Under the pieces are notes generated by a model. The model was not told where the DNA came from. It searched no databases and saw only the letters and a program-made list of their open reading frames with translations. Of a stretch of DNA of 64,000 nt, positions 43,430-54,833 are shown one piece after another; within the stretch, counting starts at the first letter, position 1; the number at the start of each line of letters is the position of its first letter. Origin of the DNA: Streptomyces sp. MMBL 11-1 (GTDB lineage Bacteria > Actinomycetota > Actinomycetes > Streptomycetales > Streptomycetaceae). The translations under genes and the position numbers were made by a program. Location: contig NZ_CP117709.1 of assembly GCF_028622875.1 (NCBI RefSeq), positions 3,100,001-3,164,000 of the forward strand, read 5' to 3'.

Positions 43430-44883
43430 AGCCCGTATTCCTTCCAGCGACGGTCGACCTTCGCCGCCGTCTCCGGGTCGGAGACGACCATCTCCGGCCA
43501 TCCGCCGTCCCGGGTGTAGCCCTCGGTGGGCAGCTTCCGGGTGGCGTCGATGCCCGCCTTGCCGCCCCAGAACTGCTGGTACGAGGCGTGGTCCAGGTGG
43601 TCCACCGGCCCCTCGGTGACCGTGAGGTCGCGGGCGTAGTCGGTGTTGCCGAGCGCCCGCCAGGCGACCTCGTGCAGATCGTGGACGTCGCAGTCGGCGT
43701 CCACCACCACGATCAGCTTGGTCAGCGACATCATGTGCGCGCCCCAGATCGCGCTCATGACCTTCTGGGCGTGCTTCGGGTACTTCTTGTCGATCGAGAC
43801 GATCGCGCAGTTGTGGAAACCGCCCGCCTCGGGGAGGTGGTAGTCCACGATGTCCGGCACGATGATCTTCAGCAGCGGCAGGAAGAAACGTTCCGTGGCC
43901 CGGCCCAGCGGCCCGTCCTCGGTCGGCGGGCGCCCCACCACGATGGACTGGAGCAGCGGCCGCTTCCGCATGGTGACGCAGTCGATGGTCAGTGCGGGGA
44001 ACGGTTCCTGCGGGGTGTAGAAGCCGGTGTGGTCCCCGAACGGGCCCTCGGGGAGCATCTCGCCCGGCTCCAGCCAGCCCTCGATGACGACCTCCGCCTG
44101 CGCGGGGACCTGGAGCGGCACGGTCTTGCAGTCGACCATCTCGATCCGCTTGCCCTGGAGGAACCCGGCGAAGAGGTACTCGTCGATGTCCCCGGGCAGC
44201 GGCGCGGTGGAGGCGTACGTCACGGCCGGCGGGCAGCCGAAGGCGATGGCGACGGGCAGCCGCTCACCGCGCCTCGCGGCGACCTGGTAGTGGTTGGCGC
44301 TGTCCTTGTGGATCTGCCAGTGCATCCCGATGGTGCGCTTGTCGTGCCGCTGGAGCCGGTAGAGGCCCAGGTTCCGGACGCCGTTCTCGGGGTGCTTGGT
44401 GTGGGTGAGGCCGAGGTTGAAGAACGAGCCGCCGTCCTCGGGCCAGGTGAACAGCGCGGGCAGCTTGTCCAGGTCGACGTCGTCGCCGGTCAGCACCACG
44501 TCCTGGACGGGCGCGTCGCCGGACTTCACCTTCTTCGGCGGCACGTGCACCATCGAGCCGAGCTTCCCGAAGGCCTCCCGCACCCCGACGAAGCCCTGCG
44601 GCAGCTCCGGCTTCAGGAGGCCGCCGATCTTGTCGCTGATGTCGCTGTACGACGTGAGGCCCAGGGCCTTCAGGAGCCGCCGGTCGGTACCGAAGACGTT
44701 CATGGCCAGGGGCATCGAGGACCCCTTGACGTTTTCGAACAGCAGGGCCGGACCGCCCGCCTTGTTGACCCGGTCGACGATCTCGCCGACCTCCAGGTGG
44801 GGGTCGACCTCGACCTTGACGCGCTTGAGATCACCATCGCGCTCGAGAGCCCGGAGCAGGGAGCGAAGATCGTCGTAAGCCAT
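43426..44883 (-). CDS. UbiD-type prenylated-FMN decarboxylase
   Basis: 485 aa; decarboxylates the menaquinone precursor using prenyl-FMN made by UbiX. Typical stretches are [27 protein letters not shown] (metal/prenyl-FMN binding) and the Glu-Arg-Glu triad region LPEGPFGD. The start ATG 44883 is [13 protein letters not shown]; in-frame earlier codons lie in non-coding sequence. Co-translated with the UbiA gene downstream by a 4-bp overlap. Confidence 0.94.
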   Translation of the reverse strand: MAYDDLRSLLRALERDGDLKRVKVEVDPHLEVGEIVDRVNKAGGPALLFENVKGSSMPLAMNVFGTDRRLLKALGLTSYSDISDKIGGLLKPELPQGFVGVREAFGKLGSMVHVPPKKVKSGDAPVQDVVLTGDDVDLDKLPALFTWPEDGGSFFNLGLTHTKHPENGVRNLGLYRLQRHDKRTIGMHWQIHKDSANHYQVAARRGERLPVAIAFGCPPAVTYASTAPLPGDIDEYLFAGFLQGKRIEMVDCKTVPLQVPAQAEVVIEGWLEPGEMLPEGPFGDHTGFYTPQEPFPALTIDCVTMRKRPLLQSIVVGRPPTEDGPLGRATERFFLPLLKIIVPDIVDYHLPEAGGFHNCAIVSIDKKYPKHAQKVMSAIWGAHMMSLTKLIVVVDADCDVHDLHEVAWRALGNTDYARDLTVTEGPVDHLDHASYQQFWGGKAGIDATRKLPTEGYTRDGGWPEMVVSDPETAAKVDRRWKEYGL

Positions 44884-45079
44884 GCGGTCCAGTTTGTCAT
44901 CCCCGCCCCCGCGGCCCCGCCGGGGCTCCCCCGGCCACGCGCGCCGAAAGTCCGCCGACCGTCCGCGCACGCGCCCGGCGCGTACGGCTCCGGGCCCCGG
45001 CTCCTTCATCCCGAGCCGGTACCCTGGCCGCGATACCGGGCAATCATCCCGCCCGCCGCCGCTTCCTGGGGGACGCACC

Positions 45080-45439
45080 ATGAGAGCCCTGATGATCATC
45101 GTCCCGCTGGCTCTGACGATCTACGCGTTCATCGACTGCCTGCACACCTCCGAGGAGGACACCAAGCATCTGCCGAAGATCGCCTGGGTCTTCATCATCC
45201 TGCTGTTCTGGGTCGTCGGGCCGGTCGTGTGGCTCGTCGCCGGCAAGAACCGCCACAACAGCGCCGGAGGCACGGGTCCCGCCTGGCAGCGGCGCGGGCG
45301 GCAGCAGTGGGTGGCCCCGGACGACAACCCGGACTTCCTCAAGTCGCTCAAGGACGAGAAGGACGCCGAGGCCGAGGAGGAGCGGGGCCGCCGCGACGGC
45401 GGTACGGGCCCCGACGACAGGACTCCGCCCACGTCCTGA
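45080..45439 (+). CDS. PLD-nuclease N-terminal-domain membrane protein
   Basis: 119 aa. Two helices (about 3-20 and 36-54) in the order of the PLDc_N domain: [11 protein letters not shown], then [21 protein letters not shown]. The remainder is a charged, low-complexity tail. It lacks any HKD catalytic motif. GGGGGACG before ATG 45080 is a good site. Ends just before a hairpin terminator and stands alone. Confidence 0.88.
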   Translation: MRALMIIVPLALTIYAFIDCLHTSEEDTKHLPKIAWVFIILLFWVVGPVVWLVAGKNRHNSAGGTGPAWQRRGRQQWVAPDDNPDFLKSLKDEKDAEAEEERGRRDGGTGPDDRTPPTS

Positions 45440-45496
45440 CGGGCCTCTCCCGCCGCCGGGGGTGACGCCTCGCCCCCCACCTGCGCTCGCACGAGG

Positions 45497-45526
45497 ACGC
45501 CCCGGACGGAGAACCGTCCGGGGCGT
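45497..45526. terminator. Perfect 13-bp hairpin with AGAA loop
   Basis: ACGCCCCGGACGG (45497-45509) pairs with CCGTCCGGGGCGT (45514-45526), followed by TCTG. It lies between the PLDc_N gene and the end of ccsB. Confidence 0.85.
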
Positions 45527-45567
45527 TCTGTGTCCGTGCCGTGTGCGGTAGGCCGCGTGACGCGGTC

Positions 45568-46662
45568 TCACACCCCCGCGTAGGAGTGCAGGCCGGAGAC
45601 GAAGATGTTCACGCCGTAGTAGTTGAACAGCCAGCAGGCGAAGGCGACGAGCGCCAGGTAGGCGGCCTTGCGGCCCTTCCAGCCGGCGGTGGCACGGGCG
45701 TGCAGATAGGCGGCGTAGGCGACCCAGGTGATGAAGGACCAGACCTCCTTGGGGTCCCAGCCCCAGTACCGGCCCCAGGCGTCGCCCGCCCAGATCGCGC
45801 CGGCGATGATCGTGAACGTCCACAGCGGGAAGACGGCCGCGTTGACCCGGTACGAGAACTTGTCCAGCGAGGACGCCGAGGGCAGCCGCTCCATGACCGA
45901 GGAGGCGAACTTCCCGGGCGTGCCGCCGGAGGCGAGCTTGGTCTCGTAGCTGTCGCGGAAGAGGTAGAGGACCGTGCCGACCGCGCCGAGGTAGAAGACG
46001 GCGCCGCAGATGATCGCGGTCGAGACGTGGATCCACAGCCAGTACGAGTGCAGGGCGGGCACCAGCTGGTCGCTGTCGGTGTAGAGCGTCGTGACCGCGA
46101 TGCCGAGGTCCAGCAGGACGGTGGTGACCAGCGGAAGGCCGATCCAGCGGACGTTCTTCTTCAGGGCGAGCAGCACCAGGTAGGAGCCGACCGCCACCGT
46201 GGAGAAGGTGATGGAGAACTCGTACATGTTGGCCCAGGGGGCCCGCTGCACCGACAGGGCGCGGGTGGCGACGCCGCTCGCCTCGACGAGGAACGCCACC
46301 ACGGTCAGCGAGACCGCGATCCGGCCCCACAGGTCGCCCTTGAACGTGCCGCCGGCCGCGCCCGGGCCGTCGGGCACGTCGCGCGTCCCGGTGGCGGAGC
46401 GGGTGATGACCTCGGGGCGGTCCAGCACGGCCGTGCCGCCGGCCCGTGCCTTCCCCGCGGTGGCGGCGGAGGCGGCGGAGACGGGAGCACCGGCTCCGGG
46501 GGCGGACAGCGCGGCGGCCGTGCGGCCGACCTTGCTGCGGCTGCCGAGGACCCACTCCGCGATATGCGCGAAGAAGGCCAGGGTGTAGACGGCCATCGAC
46601 GAATAGATCAGCACATTGCTGGTGTTCGCCAGAGTCTCGTTGGTTGCGGCGGCGAGATTCAC
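45568..46662 (-). CDS. ccsB: Cytochrome c biogenesis protein CcsB (ResC)
   Basis: 364 aa, six or more membrane helices; the haem-handling CcsA/ResC family with the WWD motif as WGRYWGWDPKEVWSF and His residues flanking it. With ResB it moves haem out and attaches it to apo-cytochrome c (system II). Residues about 45-100 form a low-complexity cytoplasmic insert. The GTG at 46662 overlaps the ResB stop by 4 bp, as in an operon. A terminator follows at 45497-45526. Confidence 0.94.
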   Translation of the reverse strand: MNLAAATNETLANTSNVLIYSSMAVYTLAFFAHIAEWVLGSRSKVGRTAAALSAPGAGAPVSAASAATAGKARAGGTAVLDRPEVITRSATGTRDVPDGPGAAGGTFKGDLWGRIAVSLTVVAFLVEASGVATRALSVQRAPWANMYEFSITFSTVAVGSYLVLLALKKNVRWIGLPLVTTVLLDLGIAVTTLYTDSDQLVPALHSYWLWIHVSTAIICGAVFYLGAVGTVLYLFRDSYETKLASGGTPGKFASSVMERLPSASSLDKFSYRVNAAVFPLWTFTIIAGAIWAGDAWGRYWGWDPKEVWSFITWVAYAAYLHARATAGWKGRKAAYLALVAFACWLFNYYGVNIFVSGLHSYAGV

Positions 46663-48506
46663 TTCTCAGCCCCTTCGACAGGTGCTTCGGCAGGATGTAC
46701 GGGCCGGCTCCCGGCCTCGTTCGTGGCATCGGTCGTGGCGTCGGTCGTGCCGGGCCCGTCCGTCGTGTCCGGATCCTTCGGTGTGTCCGGAGCCTTCGGT
46801 GTCTCCGGCTCCTTCGGTGTGTCCGGGGCCTCCGCGGCGACGGGGGCGGTGGCGACCACGGCGGCCGACAGGTCGCCCAGCTCCTCGGGGAGCCTCGCGG
46901 ACTCGCTACGGCCCAGGCCCGCCATCTCCACGACCGTGACGCCGTCGGCGCCCCGGACCGCCCGCACCCACACGCGGCGGCGCTGGATGAAGAGCGAGCC
47001 GGCGAGGCCGGCGATGGCGGCGACGGATCCGCCGAGCGCCCAGCCGTTGCCGGGCTGCTGCGAGATCTGGAAGCTGGCCCACTCCTCGACGCCGTCGAAG
47101 GTGATGGATCCGCCGCCGTCGGGCAGGTCCAGCTTCTCGCCCGGCATCATCATCTTCTTGAGGAGCTCGCCGTCCTCGCCCTTGAACTCCTTCATCTTGG
47201 ACGTGTCGAGCTGGTAGACGTTCTGCGCCAGCCCGGAGTCGACGCCGAGGGAGCCGTGGTAGGCGCTGAGCGCCAGTACGGGGAAGTCCAGGGCGGGGAA
47301 CTGCGAGAACATCTGGCCCTTGCCCTCGCCGGCGAAGGTCGGCACGAAGAAGGCCTTGAATCCCAGCTGGGTCTTCTTGCCGTTCTTGTCCTTGTAGCCG
47401 TCCATCACCTTGATGGCGCCGGACGAGGTGATGTTGTTGTCGATCGGCAGCAGCGGGACCGCGGACCGCGAGACGACCTTCCCCCTGCCGTCCCGGACGG
47501 TGACCACGGGGGCGTAGCCGTGGGCGATCAGATAGATCTTGGTGCCGTCCACGACGAGCGGCTCGTTGACCTTGATGACGTCCTTGCGCTCCGCGCCCTC
47601 GGCCCCCTCGGTGTACGTCACCCGGGCCTCGAAGGTCCGCGGGGTGCCGCGCTGGGGGCCGCTCTTCTCGTACGTACCGACGAACTCGTCGAGCACGAAG
47701 CTGAACGGGGCCAGCGAGTCGGAGTCGTAGAGCGAGCCGGACTTGAAGTCGTCGTACTGGGTGAGCGTGTTGGAGAAGCCGTCGCCCTCGACGATCAGCT
47801 TGCCGCCCTCGGACTTGAAGAGCTCCCCGGAGGCGAAGGCCACCAGCATCACGATCAGGGCGATGTGGAAGACCAGGTTCCCGGCCTCGCGGAGGTAGCC
47901 CTTCTCGGCGGCGACCGCGTCGCCCGTCTCGTGCGCCCGGAAGCGCCGCTTGCGCAGGACCGCGAGGGCCGCCTCGCGGACCTCCTCGGGCTCGGCCTCC
48001 GTGCGCCAGGTGGTGTACGCGGGCAGCCGGGTCAGCCGCTTCGGCGCGCCCGGCGGGCGGCTGCGCAGCTGGCCGACGAACTGGCCGGTGCGCGGCACGA
48101 TGCAGCCGATGAGCGAGACGAACAGCAGGATGTAGATCGCGGAGAACCACACCGAGCTGTAGACGTCGAAGAGCTGGAGCTTCTCGTAGATCGGGGTCAG
48201 GGTGGTGTGCTGGTCCTTGAAGGCCTGCACCTTCATGTCGTCGACGCTGGTCTGCGGGATCAGCGACCCCGGGATCGCGCCGAGGGAGAGCAGGAAGAGC
48301 AGGATCAGGGCCACCCGCATCGAGGTGAGCTGACGCCAGAACCAGCGCGCCCAGCCGATCACGCTCATCGCGGGTACGCCCGCCCCGGTGTCGGCGCGCT
48401 CCTCGCGGGGCGCGGTGGAGAGCCGTTCGCCCGCCGCGCCGTGGGCGGAGCCCTGGGCGCGCTCGTCCTCGCGCTGCCGCGTCTCCGTGCCGTTCGACTT
48501 GCTCAT
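46659..48506 (-). CDS. resB: Cytochrome c biogenesis protein ResB
   Basis: 615 aa, ResB/Ccs1 family: four membrane helices (about 60-82, 120-138, 215-235 and near the C-end, about 500-520) and a large extracytoplasmic part. It partners CcsB in the haem-ligation complex. The N-terminal 45 residues and the last ~90 are low complexity; the tail has acidic proline repeats (APDTPKEPE, TPKAPDTPKDPD). Start ATG 48506 lies 4 bp after the CcdA stop. The operon is ResA-CcdA-ResB-CcsB. Confidence 0.93.
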   Translation of the reverse strand: MSKSNGTETRQREDERAQGSAHGAAGERLSTAPREERADTGAGVPAMSVIGWARWFWRQLTSMRVALILLFLLSLGAIPGSLIPQTSVDDMKVQAFKDQHTTLTPIYEKLQLFDVYSSVWFSAIYILLFVSLIGCIVPRTGQFVGQLRSRPPGAPKRLTRLPAYTTWRTEAEPEEVREAALAVLRKRRFRAHETGDAVAAEKGYLREAGNLVFHIALIVMLVAFASGELFKSEGGKLIVEGDGFSNTLTQYDDFKSGSLYDSDSLAPFSFVLDEFVGTYEKSGPQRGTPRTFEARVTYTEGAEGAERKDVIKVNEPLVVDGTKIYLIAHGYAPVVTVRDGRGKVVSRSAVPLLPIDNNITSSGAIKVMDGYKDKNGKKTQLGFKAFFVPTFAGEGKGQMFSQFPALDFPVLALSAYHGSLGVDSGLAQNVYQLDTSKMKEFKGEDGELLKKMMMPGEKLDLPDGGGSITFDGVEEWASFQISQQPGNGWALGGSVAAIAGLAGSLFIQRRRVWVRAVRGADGVTVVEMAGLGRSESARLPEELGDLSAAVVATAPVAAEAPDTPKEPETPKAPDTPKDPDTTDGPGTTDATTDATNEAGSRPVHPAEAPVEGAEK

Positions 48507-48510
48507 GAAC

Positions 48511-49293
48511 TCAGATCCCTACAACGAAGCCGCTGGACCAGCTCTGCATGTGCTGCATCAGCGTGGCCCACACACCGGTCAGCAGCAGGATTCCGGTCAC
48601 GATCATCATGCCGCCGCCGATCCGCATCACCCATGCGTAGTGGCGTTTGACCCAGCCGAACGCGCCGAGCGCCTTGCGGAAGGCGACCGCGGCGAGGACG
48701 AACGGGACACCGAGACCGAGACAGTACGCGACGGTCAGTATCGCGCCGCGTCCGGCGGTGCCCTCGGTGAACGCGAGCGTGCTCACGGCGGCGAAGGTCG
48801 GACCGATACAGGGGGTCCAGCCGATCCCGAAGAGCGCGCCCAGCAGCGGTGCGCCGGCCAGACCGGTCACCGGCCGCTTGTGGAACCGGAACTCGCGCTG
48901 CGTCACCCCCGGCAGGAGCCCCATGAAGAAGACCCCCATGAGGATCATCAGGACGCCGAGGATTCTGTTGAACAGCTCGGCGTGTACCTGGAGCTCCCGG
49001 CCGAAGTAGCCGAAGAGGGCCCCGCCCGAGACGAAGACGGCGGTGAAGCCGAGCACGAAGAGGATGGCGCCCGCCACGACGCGGCCACGGCGCGCCTCGG
49101 CGAGGTCGGTGCCGCTGACCCCGGTGACGTAACTCAGATAGCCGGGCACGAGGGGCAGCACGCACGGGGAGAAGAACGAGATGAGGCCGGCCAGCAGGGC
49201 GATGGGCAGGGACAGCAGAAGGGTCCCGCTCATGACGGTCTCGTTGTACGCGGCCAGCGTGACGGCCCCGTGGTGGGCGGCGAGCGTGGTCAC
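48511..49293 (-). CDS. ccdA: Thiol-disulphide transporter CcdA
   Basis: 260 aa with six membrane helices. The redox-active Cys residues are in FFSPCVLPLVPGYLSYV and GWTPCIGPT. CcdA passes electrons from thioredoxin to ResA, keeping apo-cytochrome Cys pairs reduced. GTG 49293 is separated from ResA by 4 bp. Confidence 0.95.
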   Translation of the reverse strand: MTTLAAHHGAVTLAAYNETVMSGTLLLSLPIALLAGLISFFSPCVLPLVPGYLSYVTGVSGTDLAEARRGRVVAGAILFVLGFTAVFVSGGALFGYFGRELQVHAELFNRILGVLMILMGVFFMGLLPGVTQREFRFHKRPVTGLAGAPLLGALFGIGWTPCIGPTFAAVSTLAFTEGTAGRGAILTVAYCLGLGVPFVLAAVAFRKALGAFGWVKRHYAWVMRIGGGMMIVTGILLLTGVWATLMQHMQSWSSGFVVGI

Positions 49294-49297
49294 CGGA

Positions 49298-49900
49298 TCA
49301 CTTCTCCGCGATGATCGGGTCGATCATCTCGCGCAGCTCGTCCGCGTCGAGCGCCTGGAGCGTGCGGGCCGCGATCTTCCCGTCCCGGTCGATGACCACG
49401 GTGGACGGGATGGCCTGCGGGTTCAGGGTGCCCTTGGGGAAGCGGAGGATGAGCTTGCCGATCGGGTCGTAGAAGCTCGGGTACTCGACCCCGTAGTCCT
49501 TCTCGAAGTTGATCGCGGCGTCACGCTGGGCGTCACGGGTGTTTATCCCGAGGAACTGGACGCCCTGGTCCGCCGTCTCCTTCGAGACCTTCGCGAAGTA
49601 CTTCGCCTCCAGGCGGCAGGGACCGCACCAGGAGCCCCAGACGTTGAGCACGACGACCTTGCCCCGGTAGTCCGCGAGGTCGAGCGGCTTGCCGTCCAGA
49701 CCGTTGCCGTCGAGCTTCGGCGCCGCCACCCGGTCGCCCTTGGCGACGGTGGAGATACCGCCGCTGCCGGTGACGAAGTTGGTGTTGCCCCCGCCTCCGG
49801 TCGTGTTGCCGTCACCACACGCGGACAGCGTCAGGGCACCGGCCACTGCGGTGGCGGCGAGCAGGGTGAAGCGGCGTCGGGATGCGCGGCCAAAGCTCAT
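49298..49900 (-). CDS. resA: ResA/TlpA-type thioredoxin lipoprotein
   Basis: 200 aa. Lipoprotein signal with the lipobox LSAC (Cys 28 or nearby), a Gly/Asn linker, and a TlpA-like domain whose active site is WGSWCGPCR (CxxC). It reduces the haem-binding Cys pair in apo-cytochrome c, with electrons from CcdA. ATG 49900 begins the protein. It is the first gene of the system II operon. Confidence 0.95.
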   Translation of the reverse strand: MSFGRASRRRFTLLAATAVAGALTLSACGDGNTTGGGGNTNFVTGSGGISTVAKGDRVAAPKLDGNGLDGKPLDLADYRGKVVVLNVWGSWCGPCRLEAKYFAKVSKETADQGVQFLGINTRDAQRDAAINFEKDYGVEYPSFYDPIGKLILRFPKGTLNPQAIPSTVVIDRDGKIAARTLQALDADELREMIDPIIAEK

Positions 49901-49967
49901 GTGAAAAGTTTCGCATGGCAGTTTCCGGGTTCCCCCGCGCCCCCCTCGGTGCCCGTAAAGCCCCTTG

Positions 49968-51254
<1,287 letters not shown>

Positions 51255-51751
51255 ACCGTCCCCATCTGCGGTCGTTTTATCTCATGCCCATACAAACTGC
51301 TGAAGGGTTAGATGAGGCGCGTAACACGTCGGTTCCGTGCATTTGGGGACTTTCTTCACGCTTCACCTTGCCGACCGTCCAACCGTCCGGCCGATCATGA
51401 CGCGACGCCCGTACGACACCCGTACACCCTTGCGGGCAGCTCTGATGGGGGGACGCAGGGGTGGCCGTCCGCAGTTCTCCCGTGGGCCGACAGGCGGCGG
51501 CTTCCCTGGAAAGTCGAACTCATGCGCGGACGCGGAGGCGCGCCCGGCTGCGCCTCACGGTGGACGGTGTGGGTGAAGCCGCGTACCGGGCGGGGGAAGG
51601 GGACGAAACGGGGACGGGACCGGCCGCCCGTTGCTCAGGCGACCGGTCCCGTCATGTCCCGGGGATCCGTATGTCCCGCAGATACCGCATATCCCGCATG
51701 TCCGCTTGCCCGCTCGCCTTACGGAGGCTGCGGCTGCGGCTTTGCCTTCGG
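51255..51751. other. 497-bp gap upstream of the deacetylase-like gene
   Basis: No supported gene. Holds a hairpin at 51613-51653 and repeats of ATGTCCCG-type short words (51652-51705). The open stretches on the plus strand have no family and lack coding character. It should contain the promoter of the downstream gene. Confidence 0.6.
51613..51653. terminator. 11-bp hairpin downstream of the phosphoglycerate-mutase-like gene
   Basis: GACGGGACCGG (51613-51623) pairs with CCGGTCCCGTC (51643-51653) around 19 bases, about 100 bp after the stop at 51752. Confidence 0.6.
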
Positions 51752-52540
51752 CTACGCGCCGAACGCCTTGGACTGCCCCGGCTTCCCCTTCACCGGCTTG
51801 GCGCCGGCCAGCAGGTGCACGGGCACCAGATCCCGGGCCGGCTCCGAATAGCCGACCGAGACGATCCGGTCACCCCGGTAGGTGAAGCTCGTCAGTGAGG
51901 CCAGCGTGCACTGCCGCTTGCGCGGGTCGTGCCACAGCCTGCGGCGCTCGACGAAGGAGCGCAGGATCCAGATCGGCAGCTGGTGGCTGACGCAGACCGC
52001 CTCGTGCCCGCGCGCCGCGTCCCGGGCGGCGTCGAGCGCGCCCATCATCCGGACGACCTGCTCGATGTACGGCTCGCCCCAGGACGGCTTGAACGGATTG
52101 GTGAGGTGCTTCCAGTTGTCCGGCTTGCGCAGCGCGCCGTCGCCGACGCCGAAGGTCTTGCCCTCGAAGACGTTGGCCGCCTCGATCAGCCGGACGTCGG
52201 TGGCGAGGTCCAGGCCGTGCGCCTTGGCGACAGGCGCGGCCGTCTCCTGGGCACGCTCCAGGGGGGAGGCGACGACATGGGTGATGTCGCGCTTCTCCAG
52301 ATGCCCGGCGACCCGGTCGGCCATCTGCCGGCCCAGGTCGGAGAGGTGGTAGCCGGGGCGGCGCCCGTAGAGCACGCCGTCCGGGTTGTGCACCTCGCCG
52401 TGCCGGACCACGTGCACCACGGTCAGCTGCTCGTCGCGGTTCACGTGGCCGCGGCTCGCGATGCCTCTCGCGTCCTCGCCGTTCTCGCCGTTCTCACCGT
52501 TCTCGCCGTTCGTGACGTCGCCGTTCGTGATGTCGCTCAT
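51752..52540 (-). CDS. Histidine phosphatase / phosphoglycerate-mutase-like protein
   Basis: 262 aa. The catalytic His lies in [11 protein letters not shown] and the second in [11 protein letters not shown] (about residues 150-190), with the conserved Arg in [10 protein letters not shown]; a broad-specificity histidine phosphatase. The N-terminal 30 residues are an Asn-Gly-Glu repeat coded by GTTCTCGCC units. ATG 52540 overlaps the HemL stop (ATGA), so it is co-translated with it. Substrate unknown. Confidence 0.9.
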   Translation of the reverse strand: MSDITNGDVTNGENGENGENGEDARGIASRGHVNRDEQLTVVHVVRHGEVHNPDGVLYGRRPGYHLSDLGRQMADRVAGHLEKRDITHVVASPLERAQETAAPVAKAHGLDLATDVRLIEAANVFEGKTFGVGDGALRKPDNWKHLTNPFKPSWGEPYIEQVVRMMGALDAARDAARGHEAVCVSHQLPIWILRSFVERRRLWHDPRKRQCTLASLTSFTYRGDRIVSVGYSEPARDLVPVHLLAGAKPVKGKPGQSKAFGA

Positions 52541-53844
52541 GCGGTGGCCTCCGCCGCGGCGCGGGCGGCGGCGGGCAGGGCGGCGGCGATGCGCTCGACC
52601 GCCCGCTCGTCGTGGGCCGTGGAGACGAACCAGGACTCGAACGCCGAGGGCGGCAGGTAGACGCCCTGCTCCAGCATCGCGTGGAAGAACGCGGTGAAGC
52701 GGAAGACGTCCTGCTTCTTGGCGTCGTCGTAGTCGCGGACGGGCTCGTCGGTGAAGAAGACGGAGAACATGTTGCTCGCGGCGGACACGGTGTGCGCGAC
52801 GCCCGCCTTGGTGAGCGCGTCGCCCACCAGGGAGCGCAGCTCGGCGGAGACCGCGTCGATCTTCGCGTACGCCGCGTCGTCCAGCAGCCGCAACTGGGCG
52901 AGCCCGGCGGCGGTGGCGACCGGGTTCCCGGAGAGGGTGCCCGCCTGGTAGACCGGGCCGGCCGGGGCCAGGTGCGCCATCACGTCGCCGCGACCGCCGA
53001 AGGCCGCGGCGGGGAAGCCGCCGCCCATCACCTTGCCGAAGGTCATCAGGTCGGGCCGGACGCCGTCGACGCCGTACCAGCCGGCCTTCGACGTACGGAA
53101 GCCCGTCATGACCTCGTCGGAGATGTACAGCGCGCCGTTCGCCGCGCACAGCTCCTTGAGCCCGGCGTTGAAGCCCTCCGCCGGCGGGACGACGCCCATG
53201 TTGCCGGGCGAGGCCTCGGTGATCACGCAGGCGATCTCACCCGGGTGCGCGGCGAATGCGGCGCGCACCGCGTCCAGGTCGTTGTACGGCAGCACGACGG
53301 TGTCCCCGGCCGTGGCGCCCGTGACCCCCGGCGTGTCGGGCAGCCCGAAGGTGGCCACGCCCGACCCGGCGGCGGCGAGCAGCGCGTCCACGTGCCCGTG
53401 GTAGCAGCCGGCGAACTTCACGACCTTGGCCCGGCCCGTGAAACCGCGGGCCAGCCGGATCGCCGACATGGTCGCCTCGGTGCCGGAGGAGACCAGGCGC
53501 ACCTGCTCGACGGGGTCGATCCGCGCCACGATTTCCTCGGCGAGCGCGACCTCGCCCTCCCCCGGCGTACCGAAGGAGGTGCCCCGGGAGACCGCCTCCT
53601 GGACTGCGGCGATGACCTCGGGGTGAGAGTGGCCGAGAATCATCGGCCCCCACGAGCACACGAGGTCGACGTACTCGCGGCCGTCGGCGTCGGTGAGGTA
53701 CGGACCGGTGCCGGACACCATGAACCGGGGCGTACCGCCCACGGCCCGGAAGGCACGCACGGGAGAGTTCACGCCGCCGGGCGTCACGAGGGACGCCCGG
53801 TCGAACAGCGACTGCGAAACTGGGGCTTCGTATGAATACGCCAC
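52537..53844 (-). CDS. hemL: Glutamate-1-semialdehyde 2,1-aminomutase
   Basis: 435-aa PLP enzyme making 5-aminolevulinate, the first tetrapyrrole precursor, from glutamate semialdehyde. The PLP Lys is in [27 protein letters not shown] binds phosphate and DEVMTGFR holds the PLP Asp. Length agrees with HemL. GTG 53844 has AGGACC upstream. It is next to cytochrome c maturation genes, which use its haem. Confidence 0.96.
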   Translation of the reverse strand: MAYSYEAPVSQSLFDRASLVTPGGVNSPVRAFRAVGGTPRFMVSGTGPYLTDADGREYVDLVCSWGPMILGHSHPEVIAAVQEAVSRGTSFGTPGEGEVALAEEIVARIDPVEQVRLVSSGTEATMSAIRLARGFTGRAKVVKFAGCYHGHVDALLAAAGSGVATFGLPDTPGVTGATAGDTVVLPYNDLDAVRAAFAAHPGEIACVITEASPGNMGVVPPAEGFNAGLKELCAANGALYISDEVMTGFRTSKAGWYGVDGVRPDLMTFGKVMGGGFPAAAFGGRGDVMAHLAPAGPVYQAGTLSGNPVATAAGLAQLRLLDDAAYAKIDAVSAELRSLVGDALTKAGVAHTVSAASNMFSVFFTDEPVRDYDDAKKQDVFRFTAFFHAMLEQGVYLPPSAFESWFVSTAHDERAVERIAAALPAAARAAAEATA

Positions 53845-54140
53845 TTTGGTCCTGATCTGCGATTCGGGTATCGGGAGGCCGGGCCGGGAAATGCCTATGA
53901 ATCTCGGCCACCGGTGAGCAGGGAGCGCGCTCCCCTCGTATCACGAAAGAGCGTCAGTCCCCTCGCGTCTGCGAAACTGGGCCGACATAGGGAAAGCTCA
54001 CACATGCCATGGTGTCAGAGGCACGCGCGGTCTTTGCGGACAGGTGTTTCACCGCACGCCCGCGGGGGAGGTCACTGACACGATGATCGGGTTGCGCGGC
54101 GGGGGCTGTGTCTCCTAAGAAGTAGTCGGGTGGATGAGAT

Positions 54141-54725
54141 ATGCATCGCGGTGGCGGAGTGGGCGAAGGGACCGACGACCTGGGGCCCGAGCCTGCCCGG
54201 CGAGGGCGGCACCGGCGCAGGGCCGAGCGCGCCCAGAGCAGGGGCGCGGACAGCACGCCGCCCCCCGGGACCAGGAGCGGGGGCGGGATGGGGGTGACGT
54301 ACAAATACTTCGGCGCCCCGGACGGCGCCACCGCCGCACGCGTGCCCATCTCGATGCGCCCGGAGGAGCTCGGCGGTGACGAGCTGGGCATGGGCGGCAT
54401 GTTCACCAAGATCAAGCCGGAGACCGTGGCCGCCATGGTCCTGACCGGAATCCAGGGCATACCCCTGCACAAGGTCCCCCCGCTCGAACTTGTCGTTCTC
54501 CACCCCGACTACGCGGTGGTCAAGCTCCCGATGACCGTCGTCGACCCGCTGCGCGGCGTCGGTGAGGAGTCCGTCGGCGCGGCGGCCTTCATCTGGTCCA
54601 CGGTCCCCGACCGCGGCGGCCCGCGCGACGCCTTCAACGTCTACCAACTGCTCCACGAGTGGCAGGACTTCTCCCACCGCCTGCACGACGCGGGGCATCA
54701 GGCGTACTGCCTGGTGTGGCCGTGA
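54141..54725 (+). CDS. Conserved actinobacterial hypothetical protein
   Basis: 194 aa. No domain recognised. After an Arg/Gly/Pro-rich N-terminus (about 1-50) comes a compact domain (TYKYFGAPDG onward) with LVVLHPDYAVVKLPMTVVD and a final HEWQDFSHRLHDAGHQAYCLVWP. If the N-terminus is not real, a start at 54288 after AGGAGC is the alternative. Upstream codons have high GC3, in favour of 54141. Divergent from hemL. Confidence 0.7.
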   Translation: MHRGGGVGEGTDDLGPEPARRGRHRRRAERAQSRGADSTPPPGTRSGGGMGVTYKYFGAPDGATAARVPISMRPEELGGDELGMGGMFTKIKPETVAAMVLTGIQGIPLHKVPPLELVVLHPDYAVVKLPMTVVDPLRGVGEESVGAAAFIWSTVPDRGGPRDAFNVYQLLHEWQDFSHRLHDAGHQAYCLVWP

Positions 54726-54747
54726 CCTGGGGTTTCCCCGGATTCGG

Positions 54748-54767
54748 GCGGGGCTTCCGGGCCCCGC
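54748..54767. terminator. 7-bp hairpin between convergent genes
   Basis: GCGGGGC-TTCCGG-GCCCCGC (54748-54767), right after the stop at 54725 and before the end of the gene at 54834. Confidence 0.6.
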
Positions 54768-54833
54768 TCCTGCAGCTCAGCACAGCGCTCCGTCCCCTCG
54801 CCCCACGTGGCAGCCACCGTCCAGGCTTCGCGC

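Noticed and set aside
51312..51751. Plus-strand open stretch of up to 179 codons
   Set aside because: It overlaps the end of the phosphatase gene, contains no domain and shows unusual codon use for this genome.
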